Assembly (NCBI GenBank): GCA_027364735.1
Contig: DAHXOT010000032.1
Coordinates: 81,495-145,494 of the forward strand
Length of the DNA: 64,000 bases
Direction: 5' to 3'
Origin: Hydrotalea sp.
Lineage (GTDB): Bacteria; Bacteroidota; Bacteroidia; Chitinophagales; Chitinophagaceae
Positions 36,888-46,256 of the stretch are shown here, in pieces. How positions within the stretch are numbered: position 1 is the first letter of the stretch; every line of letters begins with the position of its first letter. The notes beneath the pieces are model-generated. The model was not told the origin of the DNA and made no database searches. It was given only the letters and a program-made list of their open reading frames with translations. The position numbers and the translations under genes are program-made.

Positions 36888-38249
36888 TCACCCATTTACT
36901 TCTATTTTTAATACATTGCTAGTTAATGGTAATAATTTAAACCTGTCATCAATTCTTAACCCTATAACCCATACAATTCGTTTATTACTTTCTATTACCC
37001 ATACTTTTTCTTTTTCGGTAAGAGATAATTTTTGATCGATAAAAAACTTACTTAATTTCTTTTTCTTTTTCATGCCCAAAGGATAAAAATAATCTCCTTG
37101 CTTCCACTTACGCAATAACAATGGAAACTCAATTGCATTTGCATTCAATAAAGCTATATTAGGCGAAGGATTTATTTTAAAATCTTTAGCAGCAAAGGTT
37201 TCTAATACCAATACTCTTTCTGCAAAAAATACTTTTTTTTGTTCTTTTTCTATTAAAATATTGGAATTGGAATCAGATACAAGGGGAGCAATAATTAACC
37301 ATGCTCTATTTTTAAATATTTTATGTGTAGCAGATTGAATATAGCTCCCGTTTTGAGCTTTGAATAATTTAATTACTTCATCTATTTGAGATGGCATGAA
37401 GGAATACAATTTAATTATTTCCCATACAATTGTTTCAATGGGTTTGGTTTTTTGCAGTTGCAAAATGGCAATATGCAATTCCTCTCCTATTTGCTTAATT
37501 AATTTTTTCTTCTGAAAATCAATTGCCTGTTGATATAAAATTTCTATCTCGTTAAAGCGATGAATATTTTTTAAAAGATTTATTTCAACATCTTTAAATA
37601 TTTCTTTTGCCGATGGAATTAAATGATGCCGAATATAATTTCGGGTATACTTATCTAAACTATTCGATGAATCTTCTACCCAACTTAATTTATTTTCTTT
37701 TGCGTACGCAACAATATCTGCTCGTTTTGCAAATAATAAAGGACGAATAATTTTATTTTCTTTATCGAACTCGGGAATAGCAGTTAATCCTCTAATACCC
37801 GTTCCTCTAAAAAAATTAATCAACAAGGTTTCTATATTATCATCGGCATGATGTGCAGTAAGTAAATATCTTTTACCAATTAACTGGCTCAAATTATTAT
37901 CGTTAATTAATTCATTAAACCAATTATAACGTAGTTTTCTGGCAGCTTCTTGAATACTTAATTTGTTTTGTACAGCAAATTGCTGGGTATCAAAATGTTT
38001 TGTTACCACTTTTTTATTGTATACAGTTTCGAGCGATTTTACAAAATTTTCATCTCGCCAACTTTCATCGCCTCGTAATTGAAAATTACAATGGGCAACA
38101 ATACAATCAAATCCCATTTTTGTTATTAAATCAAGTAAAACAACACTATCAACTCCACCACTTACAGCCATAATAAATTGAGTAGACTTAATAGAAATAT
38201 GATTAAATTTTTGCTGCCAATTAGTTTCAAAATTTTTTAATACATCCAT
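36888..38249 (-). CDS. tilS: tRNA(Ile)-lysidine synthase
   Basis: TilS adds lysine to the wobble cytidine of tRNA-Ile (CAU), changing decoding from AUG to AUA. The protein has 453 aa from the ATG at 38249. The PP-loop SGGVDS is at residues 30-35, with CNFQLRGDESWRDE and LTAHHADDNIETLL following. The C-terminal domain near residue 380 has the LLRKWKQGDYFYPLGMKKKKKLSKFF motif region. A longer reading to 38300 would run through the glnS terminator hairpin, so I reject it. It may be separately transcribed from glnS. Confidence 0.94.
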   Translation of the reverse strand: MDVLKNFETNWQQKFNHISIKSTQFIMAVSGGVDSVVLLDLITKMGFDCIVAHCNFQLRGDESWRDENFVKSLETVYNKKVVTKHFDTQQFAVQNKLSIQEAARKLRYNWFNELINDNNLSQLIGKRYLLTAHHADDNIETLLINFFRGTGIRGLTAIPEFDKENKIIRPLLFAKRADIVAYAKENKLSWVEDSSNSLDKYTRNYIRHHLIPSAKEIFKDVEINLLKNIHRFNEIEILYQQAIDFQKKKLIKQIGEELHIAILQLQKTKPIETIVWEIIKLYSFMPSQIDEVIKLFKAQNGSYIQSATHKIFKNRAWLIIAPLVSDSNSNILIEKEQKKVFFAERVLVLETFAAKDFKINPSPNIALLNANAIEFPLLLRKWKQGDYFYPLGMKKKKKLSKFFIDQKLSLTEKEKVWVIESNKRIVWVIGLRIDDRFKLLPLTSNVLKIEVNG

Positions 38250-38251
38250 TT

Positions 38252-38284
38252 TAAAAAAATAAAAGCCGAAGTTACTGCTTCGGC
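38252..38284 (-). terminator. Terminator downstream of glnS
   Basis: Stem GCCGAAG (38265-38271) / CTTCGGC (38278-38284) with a 6-nt loop, followed on the minus strand by a T-rich run. It lies 35 bp after the glnS stop and just upstream of the tilS ATG. Confidence 0.75.
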
Positions 38285-38318
38285 GGTATAGATAATTCAT
38301 CCGTTTACTGATAACCTA

Positions 38319-39980
38319 TTATTGCTTTTTAATTTCTTTAGCCCAAGTATCTTTTAAAGTAACTGTTCGGTTAAAGATGAGTTGATTATTACTTGCATCT
38401 TTATCGAGTGTAAAATATCCTTTTCTTAAAAATTGATACCGAGCTGAAATATTAGAAGCTTGTAATGCAGGCTCGGCATATACTTTAGCAATAGTTGTTA
38501 AAGACTTCTCATTAATAAAGGTTTTAAAATCATCTGTTTCATTTGCAAGATCTTCAACGGTAAATAATCGATCGTACAACCTAATTTCGGCGGTAATAGC
38601 ATGTGCAATACTTACCCAATGTAAAGTTCCTTTTACATGTAAACCACTGGTATCTTGTCCACTTTTACTTTCCGGAATATAGGAGCAATGAATTTCTACA
38701 ATATTGTTGTTGGCATCTTTTATTACTTCATCGCACTTAATTATATACGCACTTTTTAAACGAACCATTTGGCCCGGAGCTAAACGAAAATATTTTTTAG
38801 GCGGATTTTCCATAAAATCTTCCCTTTCGATATAAATTTCTTTACTGAAAGGAATTTCTCGAAAACCTCCATTACTATCTTCCGGATTATTTTCGCTTTG
38901 TAGCAGTTCAACCTCATTGTGATAATTGGTGATAATAATTTTAATAGGATCGAATACCACCATTCTTCTTAATGCAATTTTATTTAAATGCTCACGTACA
39001 CAAAATTCCAATAAGCCAACATCAATTAAGTTTTCTCTTTTAGCTACGCCAATTTTATCGCAAAAGTCACGGATACTTTCGGGCGTATATCCTCTTCTTC
39101 TCATGCCGGTTATAGTAGGCATTCTGGGATCATCCCATCCGGTTACATAGTTTTCGTTTACTAATTGTAAAAGTTTGCGTTTACTCATTACCGTATAAGT
39201 CATATTTAATCGTGCAAACTCATATTGGTGAGAAGGGAATATTTCTAATTTTTCAATAAACCAATCGTATAAAGCACGGTGTGGTACAAATTCTAATGTA
39301 CAAATACTATGTGTAATATTTTCTAAAGAATCGCTTTGTCCATGTGCAAAATCGTACATCGGATAAATACACCAATTATCTCCGGTTCTATGATGATGTG
39401 CATGTTTAATACGATACAAAATAGGGTCGCGCAATAACATATTGGCATTAGCCATATCTATTTTAGCACGTAATACTTTAGCACCATCTGCATACTTGCC
39501 ATTTCGCATATCGGTAAATAATTGCAAATTCTCTTCAACAGTTCTTAGTGCATATTGATTTCGCTTTCCGGTAATAGTGGGTGTGCCTTTTTGCTCAGCT
39601 ATTTCTTCACTGGTACTATCATCTACATAAGCTAATCCTTTATGAATGAGTTGTATAGCATACTGATATAAGTTCTCGAAATAATCGGACGCATAAAACT
39701 CATTTGCCCATTTAAAGCCTAACCATTCTACATCTTCTTTAATACTGTTTACATATTCGGTTTCTTCTGTGGAAGGATTGGTATCATCGAAACGCAAATT
39801 AGTTTTTCCTCCATATTTTAATGCTAACCCAAAATTGAGACAAATACTTTTAGCATGCCCAATATGCAAATATCCATTTGGCTCTGGCGGAAAACGGGTA
39901 AGAATGTTGGTATAGTTTCCTTCGGCTAAATCTTTTTCAATAATTTCTTCTATAAAATTTAAACTCTTTTCGTCGCTCAT
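38319..39980 (-). CDS. glnS: Glutaminyl-tRNA synthetase
   Basis: This class I synthetase charges tRNA-Gln with glutamine. It has 553 aa, full length. The HIGH-type motif is in PEPNGYLHIGHAKS near residue 32 and the KMSKS-type motif appears as VMSKRKL near 265. RFDDTNPSTEE and DPRMPTITGMRRRGYTPESIRDF are typical of GlnRS rather than GluRS. The C-terminal part forms the anticodon-binding beta-barrels. Presence of GlnRS suggests direct glutamine charging, although GatCAB may also exist elsewhere. The start is the ATG at 39980. Confidence 0.97.
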   Translation of the reverse strand: MSDEKSLNFIEEIIEKDLAEGNYTNILTRFPPEPNGYLHIGHAKSICLNFGLALKYGGKTNLRFDDTNPSTEETEYVNSIKEDVEWLGFKWANEFYASDYFENLYQYAIQLIHKGLAYVDDSTSEEIAEQKGTPTITGKRNQYALRTVEENLQLFTDMRNGKYADGAKVLRAKIDMANANMLLRDPILYRIKHAHHHRTGDNWCIYPMYDFAHGQSDSLENITHSICTLEFVPHRALYDWFIEKLEIFPSHQYEFARLNMTYTVMSKRKLLQLVNENYVTGWDDPRMPTITGMRRRGYTPESIRDFCDKIGVAKRENLIDVGLLEFCVREHLNKIALRRMVVFDPIKIIITNYHNEVELLQSENNPEDSNGGFREIPFSKEIYIEREDFMENPPKKYFRLAPGQMVRLKSAYIIKCDEVIKDANNNIVEIHCSYIPESKSGQDTSGLHVKGTLHWVSIAHAITAEIRLYDRLFTVEDLANETDDFKTFINEKSLTTIAKVYAEPALQASNISARYQFLRKGYFTLDKDASNNQLIFNRTVTLKDTWAKEIKKQ

Positions 39981-40000
39981 ATCATTTATAAGTAAGTGTA

Positions 40001-40008
40001 CAAATGTA
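40001..40008 (-). promoter_or_regulatory. -7 element of glnS
   Basis: The minus strand reads TACATTTG, an exact TAnnTTTG match, 20 bp before the glnS ATG. It sits inside a short palindrome (GTACATTTGTAC). No -33 element is evident. Confidence 0.4.
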
Positions 40009-40150
40009 CGTTTTTTACAGTTGTTATTGAATGAAATTGACTTATTAAAATAGTGTAGTTAATAGCCGGTATTTTGTATCGGCAGTTTTTTTTAATGTTA
40101 AAAAAAGTATTAGTAAGCAGCAAAACAATACATTTACAACCTCATTATAG

Positions 40151-41869
40151 ATGATGAAAAAACTGCTGTTTTTATACTTGTTTTTATTGTTAATACAGTT
40201 GTTGCAGGCACAATCTGTTTGCCCTATTAGCTCGTTAGGACAGAACCCCAGTACAGCATTTCCTGTTTGTGGTGTTAAAAGTTTTTCACAAGGTTCAGTT
40301 AATCTTTGTGGAAATACAGTTGTTCCGGTTCCGGCGTGTAATGGAACAGTTACTTATACCAACATCAATCCCTACTGGTATAAGTTTACATCCTACACAT
40401 CGGGCACTTTAGAATTTGTAATTACACCTAATAATTTAACCGATGATTATGATTGGCAAATTTTTGATATAACCAATAGCCAAAATCCAGATTTTGATGT
40501 GTTTAATAATACAAGTTTATTTGTTGATTGTAATTGGTCAGGCGTAACCGGGCAAACCGGAACTTCCGATACAGCCTCTGCCAATAACCAATGTGCCTCT
40601 CCAACTACTTATGCTGCCGGTGGTGTTTCTCCTTTTAGCAAACCACCCAATTTAATAAAAGGCCATACCTATCTTTTATTGGTAAGTCATTTTACTAATA
40701 CGCAGAGTGGTTATTCACTTTCCTTTACAGGCGGAACTGCCAGCATTACCGATCCAAGTATTCCGAACTATATTAAAGCTTCCGGTATTTGTGGAGGCGA
40801 TAAAGTTTCCATTAAACTTACAAAAAGAATTTTATGCAATACCATTGCTGCTAATGGAAGCGATTTTGCCATAACACCTTCCAATGGTTTTAGCATTTCG
40901 AATGCATCTGGATATAATTGCAATAGCAGTTTCGATACCGATTCAATTATTGTTCAACTAAATGGTTTACTATCTCCTGCCAATTATATTATTCAACAAC
41001 AAATAGGTACTGATCAAAATACTTTGTTAGATAACTGCCAAAATGCTACACCGGTTGGCACATCTACTCCATTTAATATTGTATCGCAACAACTAATAAA
41101 AGCCGATTTTAATTACACTATTCGCTATGGTTGCGTAATTGATACCATAAATTTTTATTTAGGAGGAAGAAATGTAGTTAATTGGACTTGGATATTTGAT
41201 AGCTCTATTGTTAATACAACAACAGTTAACCCAATTCTTTATTACACAACTTATGGCAAAAAAACTGCAAAGCTAATCGCCCAAAATACAGTTTGTACCG
41301 ATAGTGCATTTATAAGTTATACGCTAACCAACTCACCTTCAAAAGCAGCATTTTCATCTGCTAATTTTGCTTGTCCATCCGATACGGTTTCGTTTCAAAA
41401 TAACAGTATTGGCCATATTGCTTCTTGGTATTGGGATTTTAGTAACGGGCAAACATCTACCAATAAAAACCCTGCAACACAAATATTTCCGGCATCTAAT
41501 AGCTTAAAAGAATATCCTGTAAGTTTAGTAATTACCGATTCAATTGGCTGTTCCGATACAACCTATAAAATTATTACTGTAGCTCCTAATTGTTATGTTG
41601 CAGTTCCATCGGCTTTTACCCCCAATGGAGATGGAAGAAATGATTATTTATATCCATTAAATGCTTACAAAGCAAGTAATCTTATTTTTAGAGTATTTAA
41701 TCGGTTTGGTCAATTAATTTTTGAAACGCAAGAATGGACTAAAAAATGGGATGGAAAACTAAATGGTATTGATCAACCGGCAGGAACGTATGTTTGGTAT
41801 TTGAATTATACCGATACTGATACTCATAAAAATGTTTCTTTAAAAGGCACAACAGTTTTAATAAGATAA
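40151..41869 (+). CDS. PKD-like surface protein with T9SS type B (gliding-type) C-terminal domain
   Basis: This 572-aa exported protein has a signal peptide ending LLQAQ. The N-terminal half contains beta-rich sequence with several cysteines. PKD-like domains follow around residues 310-390 and 395-475 (for example WYWDFSNGQTSTNKNP). The last 90 residues form the CHU_C/gliding motility-associated domain: AFTPNGDGRNDYLYP, FRVFNRFGQLIFE, WDGKLNG and PAGTYVWYLNY. That domain directs export by T9SS, with type B cargo usually kept at the surface. The ligand is unknown. The tRNA-Arg gene follows on the same strand. Confidence 0.92.
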   Translation: MMKKLLFLYLFLLLIQLLQAQSVCPISSLGQNPSTAFPVCGVKSFSQGSVNLCGNTVVPVPACNGTVTYTNINPYWYKFTSYTSGTLEFVITPNNLTDDYDWQIFDITNSQNPDFDVFNNTSLFVDCNWSGVTGQTGTSDTASANNQCASPTTYAAGGVSPFSKPPNLIKGHTYLLLVSHFTNTQSGYSLSFTGGTASITDPSIPNYIKASGICGGDKVSIKLTKRILCNTIAANGSDFAITPSNGFSISNASGYNCNSSFDTDSIIVQLNGLLSPANYIIQQQIGTDQNTLLDNCQNATPVGTSTPFNIVSQQLIKADFNYTIRYGCVIDTINFYLGGRNVVNWTWIFDSSIVNTTTVNPILYYTTYGKKTAKLIAQNTVCTDSAFISYTLTNSPSKAAFSSANFACPSDTVSFQNNSIGHIASWYWDFSNGQTSTNKNPATQIFPASNSLKEYPVSLVITDSIGCSDTTYKIITVAPNCYVAVPSAFTPNGDGRNDYLYPLNAYKASNLIFRVFNRFGQLIFETQEWTKKWDGKLNGIDQPAGTYVWYLNYTDTDTHKNVSLKGTTVLIR

Positions 41870-41885
41870 TAATTATAGAATTAGG

Positions 41886-41917
41886 TTTGCTAAAGAGATA
41901 TTTTTTTGCTTATTTTG
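41886..41917 (+). promoter_or_regulatory. Promoter of tRNA-Arg
   Basis: TTTG at 41886-41889 is separated by 21 bp from TATTTTG at 41911-41917, a one-base-short version of TAnnTTTG. The mature tRNA starts 14 bp downstream. Confidence 0.5.
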
Positions 41918-41930
41918 CGGCTCTGCTAAA

Positions 41931-42004
41931 GGTCCGGTAGCTCAGCTGAATAGAGCAACAGCCTTCTAAGCTGTGGGTCATTGGTTTGAATCCAATCCGG
42001 ATCA
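41931..42004 (+). tRNA. tRNA-Arg (anticodon TCT)
   Basis: The cloverleaf folds fully by eye. The acceptor stem GGTCCGG / CCGGATC has one G-T wobble and the D stem is GCTC / GAGC. The anticodon stem ACAGC / GCTGT carries loop CTTCTAA, giving anticodon TCT. The T stem is ATTGG / CCAAT with loop TTTGAAT. The discriminator base is A. CCA is not encoded, since the next bases are CTA. It reads AGA (and possibly AGG) codons, the favoured arginine codons in such AT-rich genes. A hairpin terminator follows at once. Confidence 0.96.
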
Positions 42005-42006
42005 CT

Positions 42007-42036
42007 AAAGTGAAGTTATTATAACTTCACTTTTTG
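42007..42036 (+). terminator. Terminator of tRNA-Arg
   Basis: Near-perfect palindrome with arms AAAGTGAAGTTA / ATAACTTCACTTT and a tight loop, followed by T-rich sequence. It starts 3 bp after the tRNA and ends before the ung start codon. Confidence 0.88.
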
Positions 42037-42066
42037 TTTTATGTACATTCGTGCAATTATACAATT

Positions 42067-42738
42067 ATGGATGTAAAAATTGAACAAAGCTGGAAAGATG
42101 TGTTACAAAATGAATTTAGTAAACCCTACTTTTTACAAATTGCTGCTCATTTAAAAACCGAGAAAGCAATTGGCACCACCATTTATCCACCGGGTTCGCT
42201 CATTTTCAACGCATTCAATCAAACCCCATTTCATGCTATTAAAGTAGTCATCTTAGGTCAAGATCCTTACCATGGTGCAGGTCAAGCAATGGGTTTAAGC
42301 TTTAGTGTTCCCAATGGCATCGCTTCGCCCCCATCCTTAATTAATATTTATAAAGAATTACATTCCGATATTGGTATGCCCATTCCAACATCGGGTAATT
42401 TAACTAAATGGGCAGCACAAGGCGTTTTATTACTAAATGCCGTATTAACCGTACGAGCTAACGAACCTGCCAGCCATAGTAAAATAGGTTGGATGAATTT
42501 TACCGATACAGTTATTAAAATAATTTCGGATGAAAAAAAAGGAATTATTTTTTTGCTTTGGGGAAAATTTGCACAAGAAAAACAATACTTAATTGATGAA
42601 ACAAAACATTTTGTATTAAAGGCGGCTCATCCATCTCCCTTTAGTGCAGATAAAGGTTTTTTTGGATGCAAACATTTTAGTAAAACCAATCAACTATTAA
42701 TGCAACAAGGATTAAATCCTATCGATTGGCATATTTAA
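42067..42738 (+). CDS. ung: Uracil-DNA glycosylase
   Basis: Ung removes uracil from DNA to start base excision repair. The protein has 223 aa from the ATG at 42067. The Met codon at 42040 lies against the tRNA terminator and adds no conserved residues. The water-activating loop GQDPYHGAGQA is near residue 66 and the uracil-binding stretch LLLNAVLTVR near 121. The minor-groove leucine loop HPSPFSA with its catalytic histidine is near 188. These identify family 1 UDG. The plsC gene follows 11 bp downstream and is probably co-transcribed. Confidence 0.96.
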   Translation: MDVKIEQSWKDVLQNEFSKPYFLQIAAHLKTEKAIGTTIYPPGSLIFNAFNQTPFHAIKVVILGQDPYHGAGQAMGLSFSVPNGIASPPSLINIYKELHSDIGMPIPTSGNLTKWAAQGVLLLNAVLTVRANEPASHSKIGWMNFTDTVIKIISDEKKGIIFLLWGKFAQEKQYLIDETKHFVLKAAHPSPFSADKGFFGCKHFSKTNQLLMQQGLNPIDWHI

Positions 42739-42749
42739 AATTTATAATT

Positions 42750-43487
42750 ATGAAAAAAATATTTGTTGAAATTTTTGCTCGAATATGGGCAGCATGGGGC
42801 TTACTAACTTTTATTATAACTTTCCTTCTATTTCTTATACCATCATTGTTGTGCTATTTCATACCCGGCTATAAGGGACAACATATTTTTATTCTTATCT
42901 CGAAAATATGGATGAAACTTTGGTTAACTATTATTGGTTGCAGGGTAATTGTAAAAGGTAAAGAAAACTTTAAAAAAAATACGGCTTATATTGTTACCTG
43001 CAATCATAATGCTTTATTAGATATACCATTATCCTCTCCATTTATTCCGGGTGGCAATAAAACAATAGCCAAAACATCATTTGCCAAAATTCCCATATTC
43101 GGGTTATACTATAAAAAAGGTTCGGTATTGGTAGATAGAAGAAATGATGCAAGCAGAAGAAAAAGTTTTGAAGAAATGAGAAAGGTTTTAGCACAAGGTA
43201 TGCATATGTGCATTTACCCTGAAGGAACAAGAAATAGAAGTCAAGAACCTTTAAAAAAGTTTTATGATGGAGCCTTTAAACTATCGGTAGATACTGGGGT
43301 AGCCATAATTCCTGCTGTTATTTTCAACACTAAAAAAGCAATGCCTATCAATAAAAAATTTTACTTGCTTCCCAAAGTATTACAAATACATTTTTTAGAA
43401 CCCATATTGCCAAAAGGTTTATCGTTCGAGGATTTAAATAAAAAAGTATATGCCGTAATGAAAGATTATTATTTAACTCATCAATAA
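42750..43487 (+). CDS. plsC: 1-acyl-sn-glycerol-3-phosphate acyltransferase
   Basis: This membrane-associated enzyme of 245 aa acylates lysophosphatidic acid to phosphatidic acid in phospholipid synthesis. The start is the ATG at 42750, directly before a hydrophobic N-terminal helix. The catalytic HX4D motif is in CNHNALLDIP near residue 86 and the substrate-binding EGTR motif in YPEGTRNRS near 154. A second hydrophobic helix precedes the catalytic domain. Its 3' end overlaps the convergent lptD-like gene by 7 bp. Confidence 0.9.
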   Translation: MKKIFVEIFARIWAAWGLLTFIITFLLFLIPSLLCYFIPGYKGQHIFILISKIWMKLWLTIIGCRVIVKGKENFKKNTAYIVTCNHNALLDIPLSSPFIPGGNKTIAKTSFAKIPIFGLYYKKGSVLVDRRNDASRRKSFEEMRKVLAQGMHMCIYPEGTRNRSQEPLKKFYDGAFKLSVDTGVAIIPAVIFNTKKAMPINKKFYLLPKVLQIHFLEPILPKGLSFEDLNKKVYAVMKDYYLTHQ

Positions 43488-46183
43488 CTGTAATAACTTC
43501 TATTTCTGTTTATTCGCAAGTCGCGTAAGATACCCGATTTAGGGCTAATTGTAATACTAAAAGATCGATAAGGACCAACCGGAGTTACATTTACATTCAT
43601 TTGCCAGCAATGCATTTCTCTAGAAAACCATAAAGTAAATAATTGTAATTTGCCGGCTGTAAGATCGAAATAGCCATTACCACCTGTTTTCCATTTTGGG
43701 GTTAAACTAAAACTTCCTGAAAAGTTTACGCTCGATGTAATTACCGTCATATACGAATAGCTACCCAACAAATTAGAAGTAACTGTTTTAGAATATCTCA
43801 ATGCATAAGATAAACTTAAATCCCAGGGTATATTAAAATCGGTAAATTCAGCAGGATTGGATCTTGCATATTGCAGTTGCCTCATTTGTTCATCGGGAGT
43901 CATAAACGGATCGGGTGCAAGCCTTTCCTTATCGGCTTTTTCATCTTTTGGCTTACTTTTAAATGAGGTAGAAATTGCAATATTGGCATTGGTAATTCTT
44001 CCCAACTTTCCATCTGCCAACATTAATTTATTGATATGATAGCCAAAATTATCAACTTGATACGGATCTAAAGTAGCATAAGTAGTAATATTAATTTTTT
44101 CGAATAAAGTACTTCGCATATAAAAATTTACCGGAGCCATTGCAAAACTATCTGCTAATAAATCGTAGGCAGAATTAAATCCAAAACCATCTATTAATTT
44201 TATTTTTTTGGTAGCAGAAGCCGATGTATCGCTCTTATCTTTCACTTTCATTTCTAATAAATTGTCAATGCCAAATGTTACGCTACCGCTGCTTTTGGGC
44301 AGTATTGGCGTACCCGATGCACCTAATCCGAGCTGAGAGAAATACATCTTATGCCCAAATGTATCTACCTGTACTGATTGATAATTTTTTAAGGTGAGAT
44401 TGGGCGTATAACTAAATCCTATTGTTGGTCGCATTTCATGACGAATAGCTTTAACAAATGAATTTTTAAATTTTAGTGTCCCAAAAACTCTTGTGCTGGC
44501 ACTCATTCCAAAGCTTACATTACGCAAAGCATAAATACCTTTAGTTAAAGTAGTATCTACTTTTTTAAGAGAGGTATCCCAATATCTATTTAATTTTTGT
44601 GCTAACCATTGTTCCGAATAACCAATACTTGGTGAAAATGTTACAGGACCTAATTGGGGTAATGTAAAAGTAATAGGTACTGTATGGGTTACTGTCCATT
44701 GGGCAGTGTCTAACATTTTTTTGAAATTAAAAGCAGTATCGTAATAAGAAAATTGGTTTTGAAAGTTAGTACTATACCCTATCCCAAAACTTTCGTACCA
44801 TTTAGGAGTACCAATTTTATCTTTTTTTTGAAAAGGATACACTGTAGCCATATTAAAAGAAATATTAGGCAAGTTTAATGATACTAAACGGGTAACGCTA
44901 TTCTGGCTAGTGTTAAGGTTTACCGATAAATTAGCTTTTCCTTTAAAATCTTTACTATAACTGATATTAGAGTTTAAGTTATTGTTAATGTTAAGTATTG
45001 GGGCATTAGGAACTAACTGATTATATCTGGTACTACCAAAATTTACACTAGCAGAAAAATTAGTTCCCGGTCTGGCTCTATTATCTCTTGTATGACTCCA
45101 ATTGAGCATAAATGTAGAGAACTTTGAAAATTCGTTTTGTGTAAAATTATACGGCGTATTATTTAATGATACTGTTTTTTGAATGGTAATATTTAATGCC
45201 CCACTATAATGATAGCGTTTAATATATTTAGGATTAACATTTAATCTCCATCCGCCATAAGAATAAATATCGGCCATACTGGTAACATCCAAATTGTCAT
45301 TCACTACTTTATAGTAACCTAAATTAGTTAATCCAAAGCCCATAATATCGTTGGATGCAAAAGCAGGTGCAATTAACCCTGAATGTCTTCCTTGAGTTAA
45401 AGGAAAAATACCAAACGGAATACCAATTGGAATAGGCACTCCTTCAAATTCAGGAGATGCCGGACCACTTACTGCTATTTTATTATTAATGAGTTTAATT
45501 CTTCGAGTTCTAATGGCAAAATGTGGTGTATCTAAATTGCAGGTAGTAATTAATGCACCTCGTCCATAAAATACATCGGCACTAACTTTTTTAAGTTCTT
45601 GTGCATTTACGTGCATTTCGCCTTCCATATAGTGCGTGTTTTTCGTAATTCCCTTCATACTTTTCATATTAAAAAGTATAGAATCGCTCACCGATTTCAT
45701 TTGAGCTTGCACCAACTTGGGTTTACTCATAGGGTTATTGGAAGTATCAACCATTCCATAAGCTCTAATTAATTGAGATTGCTGATCGTAATTAATAGTA
45801 GCTGCATCTAAAGTAATATCCTTATATTTTGTATTCGATTTTCCATACAGTACAAATTGCTTGGTAGACATAATTAATACTCCCGAATCTTTGGCAGAAT
45901 AATTAACAGGAGCATCTAACGAGTCTTTCGACACAAGTGTATCAACAGTTTTTATTACACTATCTTTACGATGAATAGAATCTTTTTCAGCTAAAGAATC
46001 TGCAGAAGTTGCTATTACTTTTTCTGCAACAACAGGAATTGTATCAGAAAAAGAAGTTAAAGCTGACGAAACCACTTTTTTATTTCCTTTGCTTGCTATT
46101 AATTGCAAAGAAAATAGAATCAGTATTGTGGTTACAATACTACCAATAATTGTTTTTACGTTAAGTTTAGGTACAATTCTCAT
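43481..46183 (-). CDS. lptD: LptD-like LPS-assembly outer membrane protein
   Basis: This large outer-membrane protein of 900 aa (ATG at 46183; a TTG at 46198 would add five residues) should insert LPS into the outer leaflet. It begins with a basic n-region and a hydrophobic signal/anchor (about residues 11-31), then a Ser/Asp/Lys-rich linker. An OstA-type jelly-roll segment follows (about 110-230, KDITLDAATINYDQQ). The LptD beta-barrel starts around IGIPFGIFPLTQGRHSGLIAPAF, the best-conserved family motif. The barrel ends with the short RSYYSY tail. Bacteroidota LptD proteins are divergent but share this layout. The 3' end overlaps plsC. Confidence 0.88.
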   Translation of the reverse strand: MRIVPKLNVKTIIGSIVTTILILFSLQLIASKGNKKVVSSALTSFSDTIPVVAEKVIATSADSLAEKDSIHRKDSVIKTVDTLVSKDSLDAPVNYSAKDSGVLIMSTKQFVLYGKSNTKYKDITLDAATINYDQQSQLIRAYGMVDTSNNPMSKPKLVQAQMKSVSDSILFNMKSMKGITKNTHYMEGEMHVNAQELKKVSADVFYGRGALITTCNLDTPHFAIRTRRIKLINNKIAVSGPASPEFEGVPIPIGIPFGIFPLTQGRHSGLIAPAFASNDIMGFGLTNLGYYKVVNDNLDVTSMADIYSYGGWRLNVNPKYIKRYHYSGALNITIQKTVSLNNTPYNFTQNEFSKFSTFMLNWSHTRDNRARPGTNFSASVNFGSTRYNQLVPNAPILNINNNLNSNISYSKDFKGKANLSVNLNTSQNSVTRLVSLNLPNISFNMATVYPFQKKDKIGTPKWYESFGIGYSTNFQNQFSYYDTAFNFKKMLDTAQWTVTHTVPITFTLPQLGPVTFSPSIGYSEQWLAQKLNRYWDTSLKKVDTTLTKGIYALRNVSFGMSASTRVFGTLKFKNSFVKAIRHEMRPTIGFSYTPNLTLKNYQSVQVDTFGHKMYFSQLGLGASGTPILPKSSGSVTFGIDNLLEMKVKDKSDTSASATKKIKLIDGFGFNSAYDLLADSFAMAPVNFYMRSTLFEKINITTYATLDPYQVDNFGYHINKLMLADGKLGRITNANIAISTSFKSKPKDEKADKERLAPDPFMTPDEQMRQLQYARSNPAEFTDFNIPWDLSLSYALRYSKTVTSNLLGSYSYMTVITSSVNFSGSFSLTPKWKTGGNGYFDLTAGKLQLFTLWFSREMHCWQMNVNVTPVGPYRSFSITISPKSGILRDLRINRNRSYYSY

Positions 46184-46256
46184 TTTAAGTATCGGCAAAA
46201 ATAAGTGCTTATAAGTATATATACATTTTATAAACTTCCTTTAACGATTTGATATA

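Noticed and set aside
38250-38300. Upstream extension of tilS
   Set aside because: It would translate the glnS terminator hairpin and adds no conserved residues before the PP-loop domain.
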